Positions 55,319 through 63,537 of a stretch of 64,000 nucleotides of DNA are shown in pieces. The stretch is taken from contig JBNJFY010000004.1 of the NCBI GenBank assembly GCA_051747265.1, forward strand, positions 310,001 through 374,000. Reading direction: 5' to 3'. Position numbers and translations under genes: made by a program. Within the stretch, counting starts at the first letter, position 1. Each line of letters opens with the position of its first letter. This stretch comes from JBNJFY01 sp051747265 (GTDB taxonomy: Bacteria; Bacteroidota; Rhodothermia; Balneolales; Balneolaceae). The notes under the pieces are model-generated. The model did no database searches. It was not told the origin of the DNA and worked only from the letters and a program-made list of their open reading frames with translations.

Positions 55319-55858
55319 ATGGAGTTCGATGGTTAGGTATTCAGCTAGGGGATGGTTAGGGTGAGCGCTGGAGTAGAGATATCCCTCGGGGGTCTTGGAT
55401 AAGCCAGCTTTAACGGGATTGCGGTGAATGTAGTCGCGTTTTTGTTGCCAGATATGGGAGCTCTCTACATAAATAGGATAATAGCCATGTTCCCATACTT
55501 GGATTCGTTTGTTGCTACCATGCATTTGAGCTCGTTCATGAATGGTTTTCTTGGCTAGTAAGATCATTTTATCAGTCTCGGATTGTAATCGCAGCCAAGA
55601 ATCGATGAATCGGGCAGTAAATGATTTTATGCCGCCAATGGCTTCGGGGATGGATCTATCTCTAGCGGCTACGATGGCGTGCCAGTGATTGGGCATGATG
55701 ACGTAGGTTTCTAGCCACATCCAATTATTGTTGACGGCGAACTGGAGAGATTTGATAAGTTGGGTACGGGGTTCTTTGTATCGCAGAATGGGTAGATGAT
55801 CGACGATGACATTAGTGATGAAGTAGGCGCAGTCGCGGTCGGCGGTTCTGTTTCCCAT
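55307..55858 (-). CDS. REP-associated tyrosine transposase (RAYT, Y1/HUH)
   Basis: A 183-residue single-strand transposase of the IS200/IS605-like RAYT group. The HUH metal site is His58-Trp59-His60 in MPNHWHAIV. The likely nucleophile is Tyr143 in DYIHRNPVKAGL, followed by the typical PEGYLYSSA. These enzymes recognise and cleave REP hairpins near a GTAG tetranucleotide. The gene is whole and flanked on both sides by REP-like palindromes. On its own strand the repeats carry GTAG (CTAC on the plus strand). No accessory gene is present, and RAYTs are usually fixed single-copy chromosomal genes rather than active IS elements. Confidence 0.9.
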   Translation of the reverse strand: MGNRTADRDCAYFITNVIVDHLPILRYKEPRTQLIKSLQFAVNNNWMWLETYVIMPNHWHAIVAARDRSIPEAIGGIKSFTARFIDSWLRLQSETDKMILLAKKTIHERAQMHGSNKRIQVWEHGYYPIYVESSHIWQQKRDYIHRNPVKAGLSKTPEGYLYSSAHPNHPLAEYLTIELHNSS

Positions 55859-56016
55859 AGTTGGTTGCTCAAGTTCTTTATATGTATAGAGTCCAATGGG
55901 AGTGGATCCTTACAAAATTCGTATTGAGTCACTACAATTTTTTGGCGGTTGTTTGTCTTGGGTATCTGATTAGTGGGGGGGAATTCGGCTTAATTGTTCC
56001 TGGAAGTGGGGCTGGT
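55859..56016. repeat. REP half copy 5' of the RAYT gene and surrounding spacer
   Basis: The half copy at 55992-56008 (AATTGTTCCTGGAAGTG) carries the 5' arm of the family with two changes and abuts the next full copy. The rest of this stretch is the upstream region of the transposase and shows no gene. Confidence 0.6.
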
Positions 56017-56055
56017 AATTGCTCCTGGAAGCGAGGACGCTACTCAGGAGCAATT
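56017..56055. repeat. REP-like palindrome, full copy 2 (best preserved)
   Basis: The 11-bp perfect arms AATTGCTCCTG (56017-56027) and CAGGAGCAATT (56045-56055) flank a 17-nt loop holding a small inner hairpin AGCG/CGCT (56030-56033 and 56038-56041) and CTAC. On the minus strand GTAG lies directly at the inner hairpin, as in REP sequences recognised by RAYT enzymes. Confidence 0.88.
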
Positions 56056-56105
56056 GGGTACTTCCTAGATCATTGGAGGTGTCTATGATATATTATAGTC
56101 CTACT

Positions 56106-56142
56106 ATTGCTCTTAGAAGCGTGAACGCTACTCAAGAACAAT
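56106..56142. repeat. REP-like palindrome, full copy 3 (diverged)
   Basis: ATTGCTCTTA (56106-56115) and TCAAGAACAAT are a diverged arm pair. The loop AAGCGTGAACGCTAC keeps the inner AGCG/CGCT hairpin and the CTAC block. Confidence 0.75.
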
Positions 56143-56182
56143 GTGGGGAAGTTTATATGGCTGTGTTTGTGTTTACCAGCCA

Positions 56183-56200
56183 TTTGCTCCTGGAAGCGAG
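56183..56200. repeat. REP half copy (5' arm)
   Basis: TTTGCTCCTGGAAGCGAG repeats the left arm and part of the loop; the right arm is missing, replaced by GGGGCAAAC that restores a short pairing. It sits 10 bp before full copy 4. Confidence 0.6.
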
Positions 56201-56210
56201 GGGGCAAACA

Positions 56211-56247
56211 ATTGCTCCTGGAAGCGAGGACGCTACTCAGGAGCAAT
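56211..56247. repeat. REP-like palindrome, full copy 4, at the PBP1A 3' end
   Basis: The arms ATTGCTCCTG (56211-56220) and CAGGAGCAAT (56238-56247) carry a loop identical to full copy 2. It lies 6 bp downstream of the PBP1A stop and could act as its transcript end or stabiliser, a known role of REP sequences. That role is inferred. Confidence 0.82.
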
Positions 56248-56253
56248 AATGGG

Positions 56254-58986
56254 TTACCAGCCGATGCGACCTTTTTCGTCGCTTTTAACGGGGTTTTCCT
56301 CGGGGGTATCATTGGGATCTTCGGGCATTACGAAGCCTTTGGGTGGACTGAACCCATCGTAGCTCCAAGGGACACTCTCATCACTAGTAGCATAGTTGAT
56401 GAACGTACCTACGATAGGCAGGGCAGAGCGTGCCCCCTGACCGATATAGGTATCATCGGGGAAGCGTACCCGGCGATCCTCACCGCCTACCCAAGCGCCC
56501 ATTACAATATGGGGCATCATGGCAATAAACCAGTTGTCAGCGGAATTTTGGGTGGTTCCAGTTTTGGCGGCTACATCTTGACGTACACCGTACATATTAC
56601 GCAACCGAACACCGGTACCTAGGGGCCATTTATCTTCAGGTGATAGTTTAACGCCTCGAACCACTCCACGTAACATATCGAGCATGATATAGGCCGTTTC
56701 CGGGCTGATCACTTCGCGTGTAAATTCGGGATGATATTCGGCCAATATATTTCCTTCGCGATCTTCGATACGGGTAATGGCTATGGGATCGATATGAACC
56801 CCCTCATTGGCAAAAGTTGTGTAGGCGCTAACCATTTCCAGTAATGTAACTTCTGCAGTACCCAGTGCAATGGAGGGATAGGGCCGGAGTGAATTGCTCT
56901 CAATACCCATGTTTTTAGCCATTTTCACGATTTTCTTAGCGGCTGGATAGAGATCTTCTAACTCATTGGTATTAGGGGCACCGGCGATTTCAGGCAGCAG
57001 ACGTACTGTTATATTGTTGTAACTACGTGCCAATGCTTGGCGCAAGGTGATCATTTCTGGTCCATTGGGAACAGTCGGATCTTTCGGGTCCCATACATTG
57101 CCACTGCGGTCATAATATTTGGATGGATACTTGGAAAACTTATGGTAAGGCTTGTAGCCATTGTCAATAGCAACGGCATAAACAAATGGTTTAAAGGTGG
57201 AACCGGCTTGGCGTCGGGATTGATAGACATGATCAAACTGTTTATTTCCAAAATCTTTCCCCCCAACCCAAGCTAAGACATTGCCGTTGCCGGGATCGAT
57301 AGCCACAAAGGAGGCTTGCAATTTCGTTTTGGCGCGTTTTACAGAATCGACAAATGCGGAATCAGCCAGCAGACTGTCGAAAACTACCGCTTCTTTCTTG
57401 GTATTATAATTGGCAAAGCCATTCTTATAGCGATCGGTTTCCCGCAAGAAACTACGGAGGAACTTGGGGAATTCCGCCCAAAGTTCATCCATATACTCGC
57501 CATTTTCTTTATTCCATTCCTCACGCGAAGTCCACTCCTTCTCAAAAATAGTTTGGAGGGAATCCAGTTTTTCATTGACCGAACGCTCGGCATATTTTTG
57601 CATCCGGGAATCAATGGTGGTGTAAATATTTAAGCCGTCACGATGTAGATCGTAATTATTTTCTTTGGCCCAATCCTGGACTTTCAAGCGTACATATTCG
57701 CCAAAATAACGACTTTCCCGATTGGTTTTGGATGGGGGGTGGTAGTCCAGTCGTATGGGTTCTTCCCGCAGATTTCGATATTCATTCGTGGTCAGAAACT
57801 TACGCTTATTCATTTGGTAGAGTACCGTGTTACGACGGGACTGTGAAGCTTCTGGACGCAAACGCGGGTTGTAGGCATAGACCGCCTGCAGCGAACCGAT
57901 CATAGTGGCCGCTTCCAGCACGTTCAAATCTTTAGCTGATTTCCCGTAGTGGGTTTGAGCGGCTGCCTCAATTCCATAAGCCGAGTTACTGAACTCTACG
58001 GTATTTAGATACATCTCAATGATCTCACGCTTGGTATAATTGCGCTCGATCTGCACAGCAGTGATCATCTCGCGCAGCTTACGTGTAACCGAGAATTCCC
58101 GACCAATCTTTTTGTAGAGGTTTCGTGCCAGCTGCTGCGTTAAGGTGGAACCACCTTGGGGATTACCCCGCAGGATATGATAGGGAATAGCCAGCGTACG
58201 TATCATATCAATGCCCCAGTGCTTATAAAAACGATGATCTTCGGTGGCAATCAGCGCATTTACAACATTTGGAGAAATTTCTTCAATAGGGACATACGTA
58301 CGGTTTTCGGTATAGTACTTATCCAGAATTACCCCGTCTCGGCTTTTCACAAAAGAGGCAATGGCCGTATCTGGGTTTTCCAGCTGTTCAATGGTAGGTA
58401 GTCCAAGGTAAAGATAGTACCCAAAGGACATCCCCCCCACCAAGCTAAGAATGATAAAACCAGTCAGTATCTTACCTATGTTATTCCAACTTAGCTGACC
58501 CGAAGATCCAGTGGAGGAGTAAAATTCCTCGTTTGTATCATTACCCGAGCCGGAGTTGGAAGTGGGCTTCGCAGAGGAAACTGGCGGATCGTTGTCATCT
58601 GAACTTACTCTCTCATTTGGATTGGATGACTCCGCCTCAGCTGAAGAGCCAGAAGCCGCAAATGATTCTATCGACTGTCTTTTGGGTCGTTTAGATTCTA
58701 AGGAAGATTTAAAAGAGCTTTTGGAACTGGATTTATTTAATGAAAATCCATTCCCTGAGCTTTGGTTGTTCTTCTGAGAAGCTGACGTTTCTTCATCATC
58801 CTTCGTTGAAGGTGAGGAAGAATCCGATCGTTTGTTAAGATTAAATGGAGAGCTGGACCCCCCATTATTTCCATTGTTCTGCTTCTGAGCGTTCTTGCGT
58901 CGCTCTTCCAAGATCTTGCGACGATATTCGGGATCATTGAAAAAGCGTTCGTCGTAAGAATGCTCTTGTTTATCAGAATCGGACAT
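56254..58986 (-). CDS. Penicillin-binding protein 1A (bifunctional transglycosylase/transpeptidase)
   Basis: A 910-residue class A PBP that polymerises and cross-links peptidoglycan at the inner membrane. A long cytosolic N-terminal tail (~165 residues, Ser/Asn/Asp-rich with Lys-Arg patches) precedes a transmembrane helix at ~170-195. The GT51 domain follows, with the catalytic Glu249 in EDHRFYKHWG and the GGSTLTQQLARNLY block. The transpeptidase has Ser596 and Lys599 in STFK, Ser655-Tyr-Asn657 and Lys808-Thr-Gly. The start overlaps the LpxH gene stop as TAATG, so translation is coupled. The long tail is unusual and may bind a cytosolic partner. mrcA/ponA nomenclature fits. Confidence 0.93.
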   Translation of the reverse strand: MSDSDKQEHSYDERFFNDPEYRRKILEERRKNAQKQNNGNNGGSSSPFNLNKRSDSSSPSTKDDEETSASQKNNQSSGNGFSLNKSSSKSSFKSSLESKRPKRQSIESFAASGSSAEAESSNPNERVSSDDNDPPVSSAKPTSNSGSGNDTNEEFYSSTGSSGQLSWNNIGKILTGFIILSLVGGMSFGYYLYLGLPTIEQLENPDTAIASFVKSRDGVILDKYYTENRTYVPIEEISPNVVNALIATEDHRFYKHWGIDMIRTLAIPYHILRGNPQGGSTLTQQLARNLYKKIGREFSVTRKLREMITAVQIERNYTKREIIEMYLNTVEFSNSAYGIEAAAQTHYGKSAKDLNVLEAATMIGSLQAVYAYNPRLRPEASQSRRNTVLYQMNKRKFLTTNEYRNLREEPIRLDYHPPSKTNRESRYFGEYVRLKVQDWAKENNYDLHRDGLNIYTTIDSRMQKYAERSVNEKLDSLQTIFEKEWTSREEWNKENGEYMDELWAEFPKFLRSFLRETDRYKNGFANYNTKKEAVVFDSLLADSAFVDSVKRAKTKLQASFVAIDPGNGNVLAWVGGKDFGNKQFDHVYQSRRQAGSTFKPFVYAVAIDNGYKPYHKFSKYPSKYYDRSGNVWDPKDPTVPNGPEMITLRQALARSYNNITVRLLPEIAGAPNTNELEDLYPAAKKIVKMAKNMGIESNSLRPYPSIALGTAEVTLLEMVSAYTTFANEGVHIDPIAITRIEDREGNILAEYHPEFTREVISPETAYIMLDMLRGVVRGVKLSPEDKWPLGTGVRLRNMYGVRQDVAAKTGTTQNSADNWFIAMMPHIVMGAWVGGEDRRVRFPDDTYIGQGARSALPIVGTFINYATSDESVPWSYDGFSPPKGFVMPEDPNDTPEENPVKSDEKGRIGW

Positions 58987-59771
58987 TAACTTGTTGTGCG
59001 TGAATCGTTAATCAGTTCTAGGCAGTTTCTTCGGTCGTTCCACTTAACGAGCTGTAGTCGATTGTTAGTATAACTCGCCAGGGTGCGACCATCATAATAC
59101 GCGCCACAATTTACAAAAGATTTTTGATTGACCTGATGTCTTCTGGGCAAATGATCGTGACCAAAAATCATGGCATCGATTTCCAAACTGGATAATGCCC
59201 AACGTGCCCAATTATTGTGTCGTTGAATTTCACGGGCATTATACCGCTCTTCCCCTCGACTTTGCGCGGAAAACCACTGCATTAGTCGCAGTGCCATTTT
59301 ATTGGGCAGTAGGTTGCGATAGATGTTTAGAAATAACGGATTTCGGAGTAGACGATGCATAGGTTTGCGCGGAAACTCAAATTGTGGATTCCTCAATCCA
59401 TCTCCGTGATGGACAAATATGTGCTTGCCGTCAAAATCCAGAATCCGATATTCTGACTCCACATCAAATCCTAATTCTTCAAAATAGCCTAATGTCCAAT
59501 TATCGTGATTCCCGGTAATATATAGGGTAGACCCCATAGCACGATTATAGGCAGCGAATCGATCCAGCAGCCGGGGAGCTAGCATCGGTCGATCACCGTT
59601 TCGGAATTCCATCCAGTAGTCAAAAAGATCGCCCAGAACGTAGATCTTCCACTGGTTTTCTTGCGCATGATCGAGAAGGTTGATCAAACTCTCTTCCAAG
59701 CGCCGATCGGTATCCCCGTTAAATGCCCCTATATGTACATCCGATAAAAAAAGATGCTGTTGTATGACCAT
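58986..59771 (-). CDS. UDP-2,3-diacylglucosamine pyrophosphatase-like phosphoesterase (LpxH family)
   Basis: A ~261-residue calcineurin-like metallophosphoesterase. The motifs are SDVHIG, GDLFDYW, GNHDNW, HHGDG and GHDHLPRR, in order. This matches LpxH, which makes lipid X from UDP-2,3-diacylglucosamine in lipid A synthesis at the membrane surface. ATG 59771 (MVIQQHLFLSDVH) is preferred because it begins the domain and lies 4 bp after the upstream stop; the frame extends to 59801. Bacteroidota encode several such phosphoesterases, so the lipid A role is likely but not certain. Confidence 0.83.
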   Translation of the reverse strand: MVIQQHLFLSDVHIGAFNGDTDRRLEESLINLLDHAQENQWKIYVLGDLFDYWMEFRNGDRPMLAPRLLDRFAAYNRAMGSTLYITGNHDNWTLGYFEELGFDVESEYRILDFDGKHIFVHHGDGLRNPQFEFPRKPMHRLLRNPLFLNIYRNLLPNKMALRLMQWFSAQSRGEERYNAREIQRHNNWARWALSSLEIDAMIFGHDHLPRRHQVNQKSFVNCGAYYDGRTLASYTNNRLQLVKWNDRRNCLELINDSRTTS

Positions 59772-59775
59772 AATG

Positions 59776-60276
59776 TCAGGAATCGGAATCCAGTTTATCA
59801 CGTAGATTCCAGAGATCAGCTAAGGTTTGGGCTTCCCGATCGGTTAAAAATACATCCGGATCTTTTTCAGGTGGTCGTTGGGCTGATGAGGAAGAGGGGG
59901 ATGACGTAGTTGGGGCGTTAAGTAGTTGAGAAATTGATCGGGTTTCAGCCTTCAGTTTGCGGACACGCTGTTTAAGTTGCGCATCGTTGGTAAAAACAAT
60001 CCACTGGGTAGATCGGTCTGTTGTTTGAATGCGCTGAACAATTACATCGTCGGCGGATTGCTGTCCTGAAAATTGCACATTAATTGACGTTGGTGAAGTA
60101 ATCGTGCCTGGTCTGGTACCATCAAAGATGACATCCGCTTTCAATGAGCCGGGCAGTTGCTGGGCTAACTGGGAAAGCAAATGATTCATAGCTCCAGCCA
60201 AATCATGAGAAAGCTGCCGTTGGTCCATCATCTGATGTAGGGCATTAAATCCATCGATCAACCATCGCTGAGCCAT
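59776..60276 (-). CDS. NYN-domain (YacP/PIN-like) nuclease-like protein
   Basis: A 166-residue protein with the NYN/YacP fold. MAQRWLIDGFNALHQM holds the first Asp and Asn, ADVIFDGTRPG the second Asp, SADDVIVQRI the third pair, and WIVFTNDAQLKQRVRK the last Asp cluster. These acidic residues form a metal-binding nuclease site in the PIN-like superfamily, thought to cut RNA. A Pro/Ser-rich linker (TTSSPSSSSAQRPPEKDP) precedes a short C-terminal helix. It sits between polyprenyl synthase (13 bp) and LpxH (4 bp) genes. The target is unknown. Confidence 0.78.
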   Translation of the reverse strand: MAQRWLIDGFNALHQMMDQRQLSHDLAGAMNHLLSQLAQQLPGSLKADVIFDGTRPGTITSPTSINVQFSGQQSADDVIVQRIQTTDRSTQWIVFTNDAQLKQRVRKLKAETRSISQLLNAPTTSSPSSSSAQRPPEKDPDVFLTDREAQTLADLWNLRDKLDSDS

Positions 60277-60289
60277 AACAGGAGCGGGA

Positions 60290-61315
60290 TTATTTTTTCC
60301 GGGTAATGATAAACTGAATCAGACGCAGAAAATCATCTTTGGCGTCGCTGTCGGGGACTTGGTTGAGCAAATCAACCGCCTTCTCCGCATAGCTGCGCAT
60401 TTGGAGTTCCGCGTACTCCATACCGCCGCGTTCATGTACAAAATCCACAATTTTCTCTACTTCGTGGGATGATTTTTTGCGCTTTCGAATAGTCGATTTT
60501 ATGGAACGACGCTCCAACCACGAAGCTTCTTCCAAGGCTTTGATAAGTGGGAGCGTGTATTTGCGCTCCTGAATATCATTTCTGGTCGGTTTGCCTACAT
60601 CGGCTTTCCCATAATCAAACAGATCGTCACGTATCTGAAAGGCGATGCCCAAATTCATTCCTACATCATGCATTACTTGCTGTAGGTCTGGATCCTCGCA
60701 AGTGGAAATCGCGCCGCACTCGCAACAAGATGCCAGGAGACTGGCCGTCTTTTCGCCAATAATGCTGAAATACCGATCCTCGGTCATATTGAGCAATTTG
60801 GCGGATTTTAGTTGGCGCAATTCGCCTTCGCTCATGCTTTTGACGGCTTTAGAGAGTACTTTGAGCAGGGCATATTCATCATGTTCCAAGGCGATCAACA
60901 AACCTCGAGAGAGCAGGAAATCACCCAGCAGCACACTGGCTTTATTTTTCCATACTTTATTGATGCTCAAAAAGCCACGTCGAATATCCGCATCATCCAC
61001 TACGTCATCATGAATGAGCGTAGCGGTATGCAGCAATTCAATCATAGTTCCGGCTACGTAGCTACGCTCATTGATATCACCAAACAAATTTGCCGATAGA
61101 AATACCAGCGTGGGACGTAACTCTTTCCCTTTTTGTCGCAACAAATAGCGAATAATCTGATCGAGTAAGAATACATCTGTTTTCAGCGCTTCTTTGTAGA
61201 ACGCATGAAATTGATCAATATCCTCTTTAACCGGCGCTCGAACCTGATCCAAGGTCAACCGCTCATCAGTGTCAAAAATTGAAGGAGTTGTTGATAAGGT
61301 TGAACTCTCAACCAT
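60290..61315 (-). CDS. All-trans polyprenyl diphosphate synthase
   Basis: A 341-residue trans-isoprenyl diphosphate synthase. The first Asp-rich motif is LIHDDVVDDADIRRG and the second is FQIRDDLFDYGKADVGKPTRND. Small residues before the first motif favour a long-chain product (octaprenyl/heptaprenyl, IspB/HepT type), giving the side chain of menaquinone. It is the first gene of the four-gene leftward envelope operon. Product length cannot be fixed by eye. Confidence 0.92.
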   Translation of the reverse strand: MVESSTLSTTPSIFDTDERLTLDQVRAPVKEDIDQFHAFYKEALKTDVFLLDQIIRYLLRQKGKELRPTLVFLSANLFGDINERSYVAGTMIELLHTATLIHDDVVDDADIRRGFLSINKVWKNKASVLLGDFLLSRGLLIALEHDEYALLKVLSKAVKSMSEGELRQLKSAKLLNMTEDRYFSIIGEKTASLLASCCECGAISTCEDPDLQQVMHDVGMNLGIAFQIRDDLFDYGKADVGKPTRNDIQERKYTLPLIKALEEASWLERRSIKSTIRKRKKSSHEVEKIVDFVHERGGMEYAELQMRSYAEKAVDLLNQVPDSDAKDDFLRLIQFIITRKK

Positions 61316-61487
61316 GTGAAAGACAGATTAATAGGTTAAATGCTAGCGTTCTAACATACGGAATTTTATTTGCAGATACCTGAGGGCGTCGGTAGTTTAT
61401 CAGCGCTTTGTAAAATCATGAATGTTATCAAATGCACAAAACGTTGAAAGTCAGCAAAGCATTTCCAAATTAGGAGTAGTTTTCACG

Positions 61488-62783
61488 ATGATTACCATTT
61501 CGCTGGATCAAGCCCGACGGTTTATAGACGATACAGATTGGCAAACGACCTTTCAAGCTGCTGAGCAGTCCTACCAAGAGTTACTGGATCGAACCTGTAC
61601 CGGTAATCAATGGCTGGGTTGGATGGATCTGTTGGAAACGCCTAACGATGCTATTGTTTCTAATATCGATGAAACCGCGATGCAGATTCGACGGGATGCG
61701 GATGTGATGATCGTTTGTGGGATCGGTGGCTCGTATTTGGGGGCCAAAGCCTGTATTGAGGCACTGCGTCCATATTTTGACGATGCCCAGCCGGAGATTA
61801 TTTTTGCGGGACATCAGTTAAGTGGTTCTTATTTGGAACAACTGATTGCGTATCTGGAGAAGCCCCGTGAGGATGGGGAGGCGAAATCCATATATCTTAA
61901 TGTCATCTCCAAATCGGGAACTACGTTGGAAACCGCCCTTACTTTCCGCATACTGCGCAACTGGATGGAAAAACGATTTCCGGAGGATGTTAATGAGCGC
62001 ATTGTAGTGACTACCTCGCGTGAAGGGGGAGCCTTGAACAAGGTTCGAGAAGAGAAGGGATACCGGAAATTTGTACTGGCGGATGACGTAGGAGGACGTT
62101 TTTCCGTGCTCACTCCCGTTGGATTGTTACCTGCAGCCGTAGCCGGATTGGATATTCAAACATTGTATTATGGTGCGGTATCCGCATATGAGGCGTATCA
62201 AAATGACCCTACGGTGCTATTGAAACACGCCACAGCCCGAAAAGCATTGTACGACCAGGGCAAACAAATAGATTTGATTGCTGCCTTTGAGCCCAAATTG
62301 CGCGCTTTGGGGGGATGGTTGCAACAATTGTTAGGAGAGAGTGAAGGCAAGCAGGGCCAAGGATTATATCCTGCGCAAGCGACTTATACGACCGACCTAC
62401 ATAGCTTGGGGCAATGGGTACAAGACGGCCCTCGTAACCTCATGGAAACATTTATCGACATTGAACGACCGTTAAGCTCCTTGTCTATCCCAGAAGACCC
62501 CGCCAATACTGATCAACTTAATTATACCGCCGGGAAACAGATGGATGAGGTGAATAGAACGGCCTTAGAAGGTACCCGACAAGCGCATGTGGCGGGTAAT
62601 GTGCCGGTGATTACCGTTACATTGCCTAAGTTGAACACTCAGCATGTAGGGCAATTTATCGCGCATTTTGAGCTGTTTACCGCTGTATATTGTGTGATGC
62701 TGGATGTGAATCCCTTCAATCAGCCTGGGGTAGAGGCTTACAAAAAAGAAATTTATCGTCTGTTGGGGCGTCCCCAAGGATAA
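61488..62783 (+). CDS. pgi: Glucose-6-phosphate isomerase
   Basis: A 431-residue cytosolic sugar isomerase interconverting glucose 6-phosphate and fructose 6-phosphate. Motifs include the sugar-phosphate loop VCGIGGSYLGAKA, the SIS pocket LNVISKSGTTLETA, the catalytic region DDVGGRFSVLTPVGLLP and the terminal LNPFNQPGVEAYK-like block (DVNPFNQPGVEAYKK). ATG 61488 follows TTAGGAG by 9-15 bp and gives the usual N-terminus; the frame is open to 61422. Confidence 0.96.
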   Translation: MITISLDQARRFIDDTDWQTTFQAAEQSYQELLDRTCTGNQWLGWMDLLETPNDAIVSNIDETAMQIRRDADVMIVCGIGGSYLGAKACIEALRPYFDDAQPEIIFAGHQLSGSYLEQLIAYLEKPREDGEAKSIYLNVISKSGTTLETALTFRILRNWMEKRFPEDVNERIVVTTSREGGALNKVREEKGYRKFVLADDVGGRFSVLTPVGLLPAAVAGLDIQTLYYGAVSAYEAYQNDPTVLLKHATARKALYDQGKQIDLIAAFEPKLRALGGWLQQLLGESEGKQGQGLYPAQATYTTDLHSLGQWVQDGPRNLMETFIDIERPLSSLSIPEDPANTDQLNYTAGKQMDEVNRTALEGTRQAHVAGNVPVITVTLPKLNTQHVGQFIAHFELFTAVYCVMLDVNPFNQPGVEAYKKEIYRLLGRPQG

Positions 62784-62826
62784 CCCCAAAACGAACTAAT
62801 TTGATCAACATCTAAAAAAAGCACTC

Positions 62827-63483
62827 ATGAGTTCGACTGCGGATCAGTCTATGGCTTTAAAAGATAAACAATACATAGCGATTGCTGGAAATATTGGTGC
62901 GGGGAAGTCCTCGTTGACCGGTTTATTGGCCAAACATTTTGGCTGGGAAGCATTCTACGAATCGGTGGATGATAATCCCTATCTGTCTGACTTTTATGAT
63001 GATATGCGCCGGTGGAGTTTTAATCTGCAGATATATTTTCTATCGGCACGATTTCGACATCAAAAAAAGATGATGGAAACCAGCGCACAGTTCATACAAG
63101 ATCGTACCATTTATGAAGATGTAGAGATTTTTGCCAAGAACCTTTATGAAATGGGGCTGATGAGTGATCGGGATTTCCAAAACTATGAAGCGCTATTCCG
63201 TGAGATGAGTGATTATCTGCAACCCCCGGAATTGTTGATCTATCTTCGCGCTCAGGTTCCAACCTTGGTTAAGCAGATTCAGCAGCGAGGGAGGGAGTAT
63301 GAAAACTCTATACGCATAGAATATTTGGAACGATTGAATCGTCTTTATGAAGACTGGATTGATCGATATCCACACGAAAAGTTGATTATCGATACCGACA
63401 ACTTGGATTTTGTAAACAGCGACGAGGATCTGGGGCAAGTAATCAGTTTAATCGAACAGCGTAAATTTGGACTATTTAATTGA
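62827..63483 (+). CDS. Deoxynucleoside kinase
   Basis: A 218-residue dNK-family salvage kinase (deoxyadenosine/deoxyguanosine type). The P-loop is IAGNIGAGKSSLTGLLAKHF, the substrate Glu lies in WEAFYESVDDNPYL, the DRS-type motif is DRTIYEDVEIF, and the lid is RGREYENSIRIEYL. The start is ATG 62827 or 62857 (MALKDKQYIAIAGNI). It complements NrdJ by refilling dNTP pools from deoxynucleosides. It follows pgi by 43 bp. Confidence 0.9.
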   Translation: MSSTADQSMALKDKQYIAIAGNIGAGKSSLTGLLAKHFGWEAFYESVDDNPYLSDFYDDMRRWSFNLQIYFLSARFRHQKKMMETSAQFIQDRTIYEDVEIFAKNLYEMGLMSDRDFQNYEALFREMSDYLQPPELLIYLRAQVPTLVKQIQQRGREYENSIRIEYLERLNRLYEDWIDRYPHEKLIIDTDNLDFVNSDEDLGQVISLIEQRKFGLFN

Positions 63484-63537
63484 TTGCGCTGAAACGCAAT
63501 TATTCATAACTTTGCCGACCATTGCGAGGGATCGTTT

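Noticed and set aside
55861..56622. Several plus-strand open frames through the REP region
   Set aside because: They are read through repeated palindromes and the antisense of PBP1A; peptides repeat the same LLLEARTLLRSN-like piece, an artefact of the repeats.
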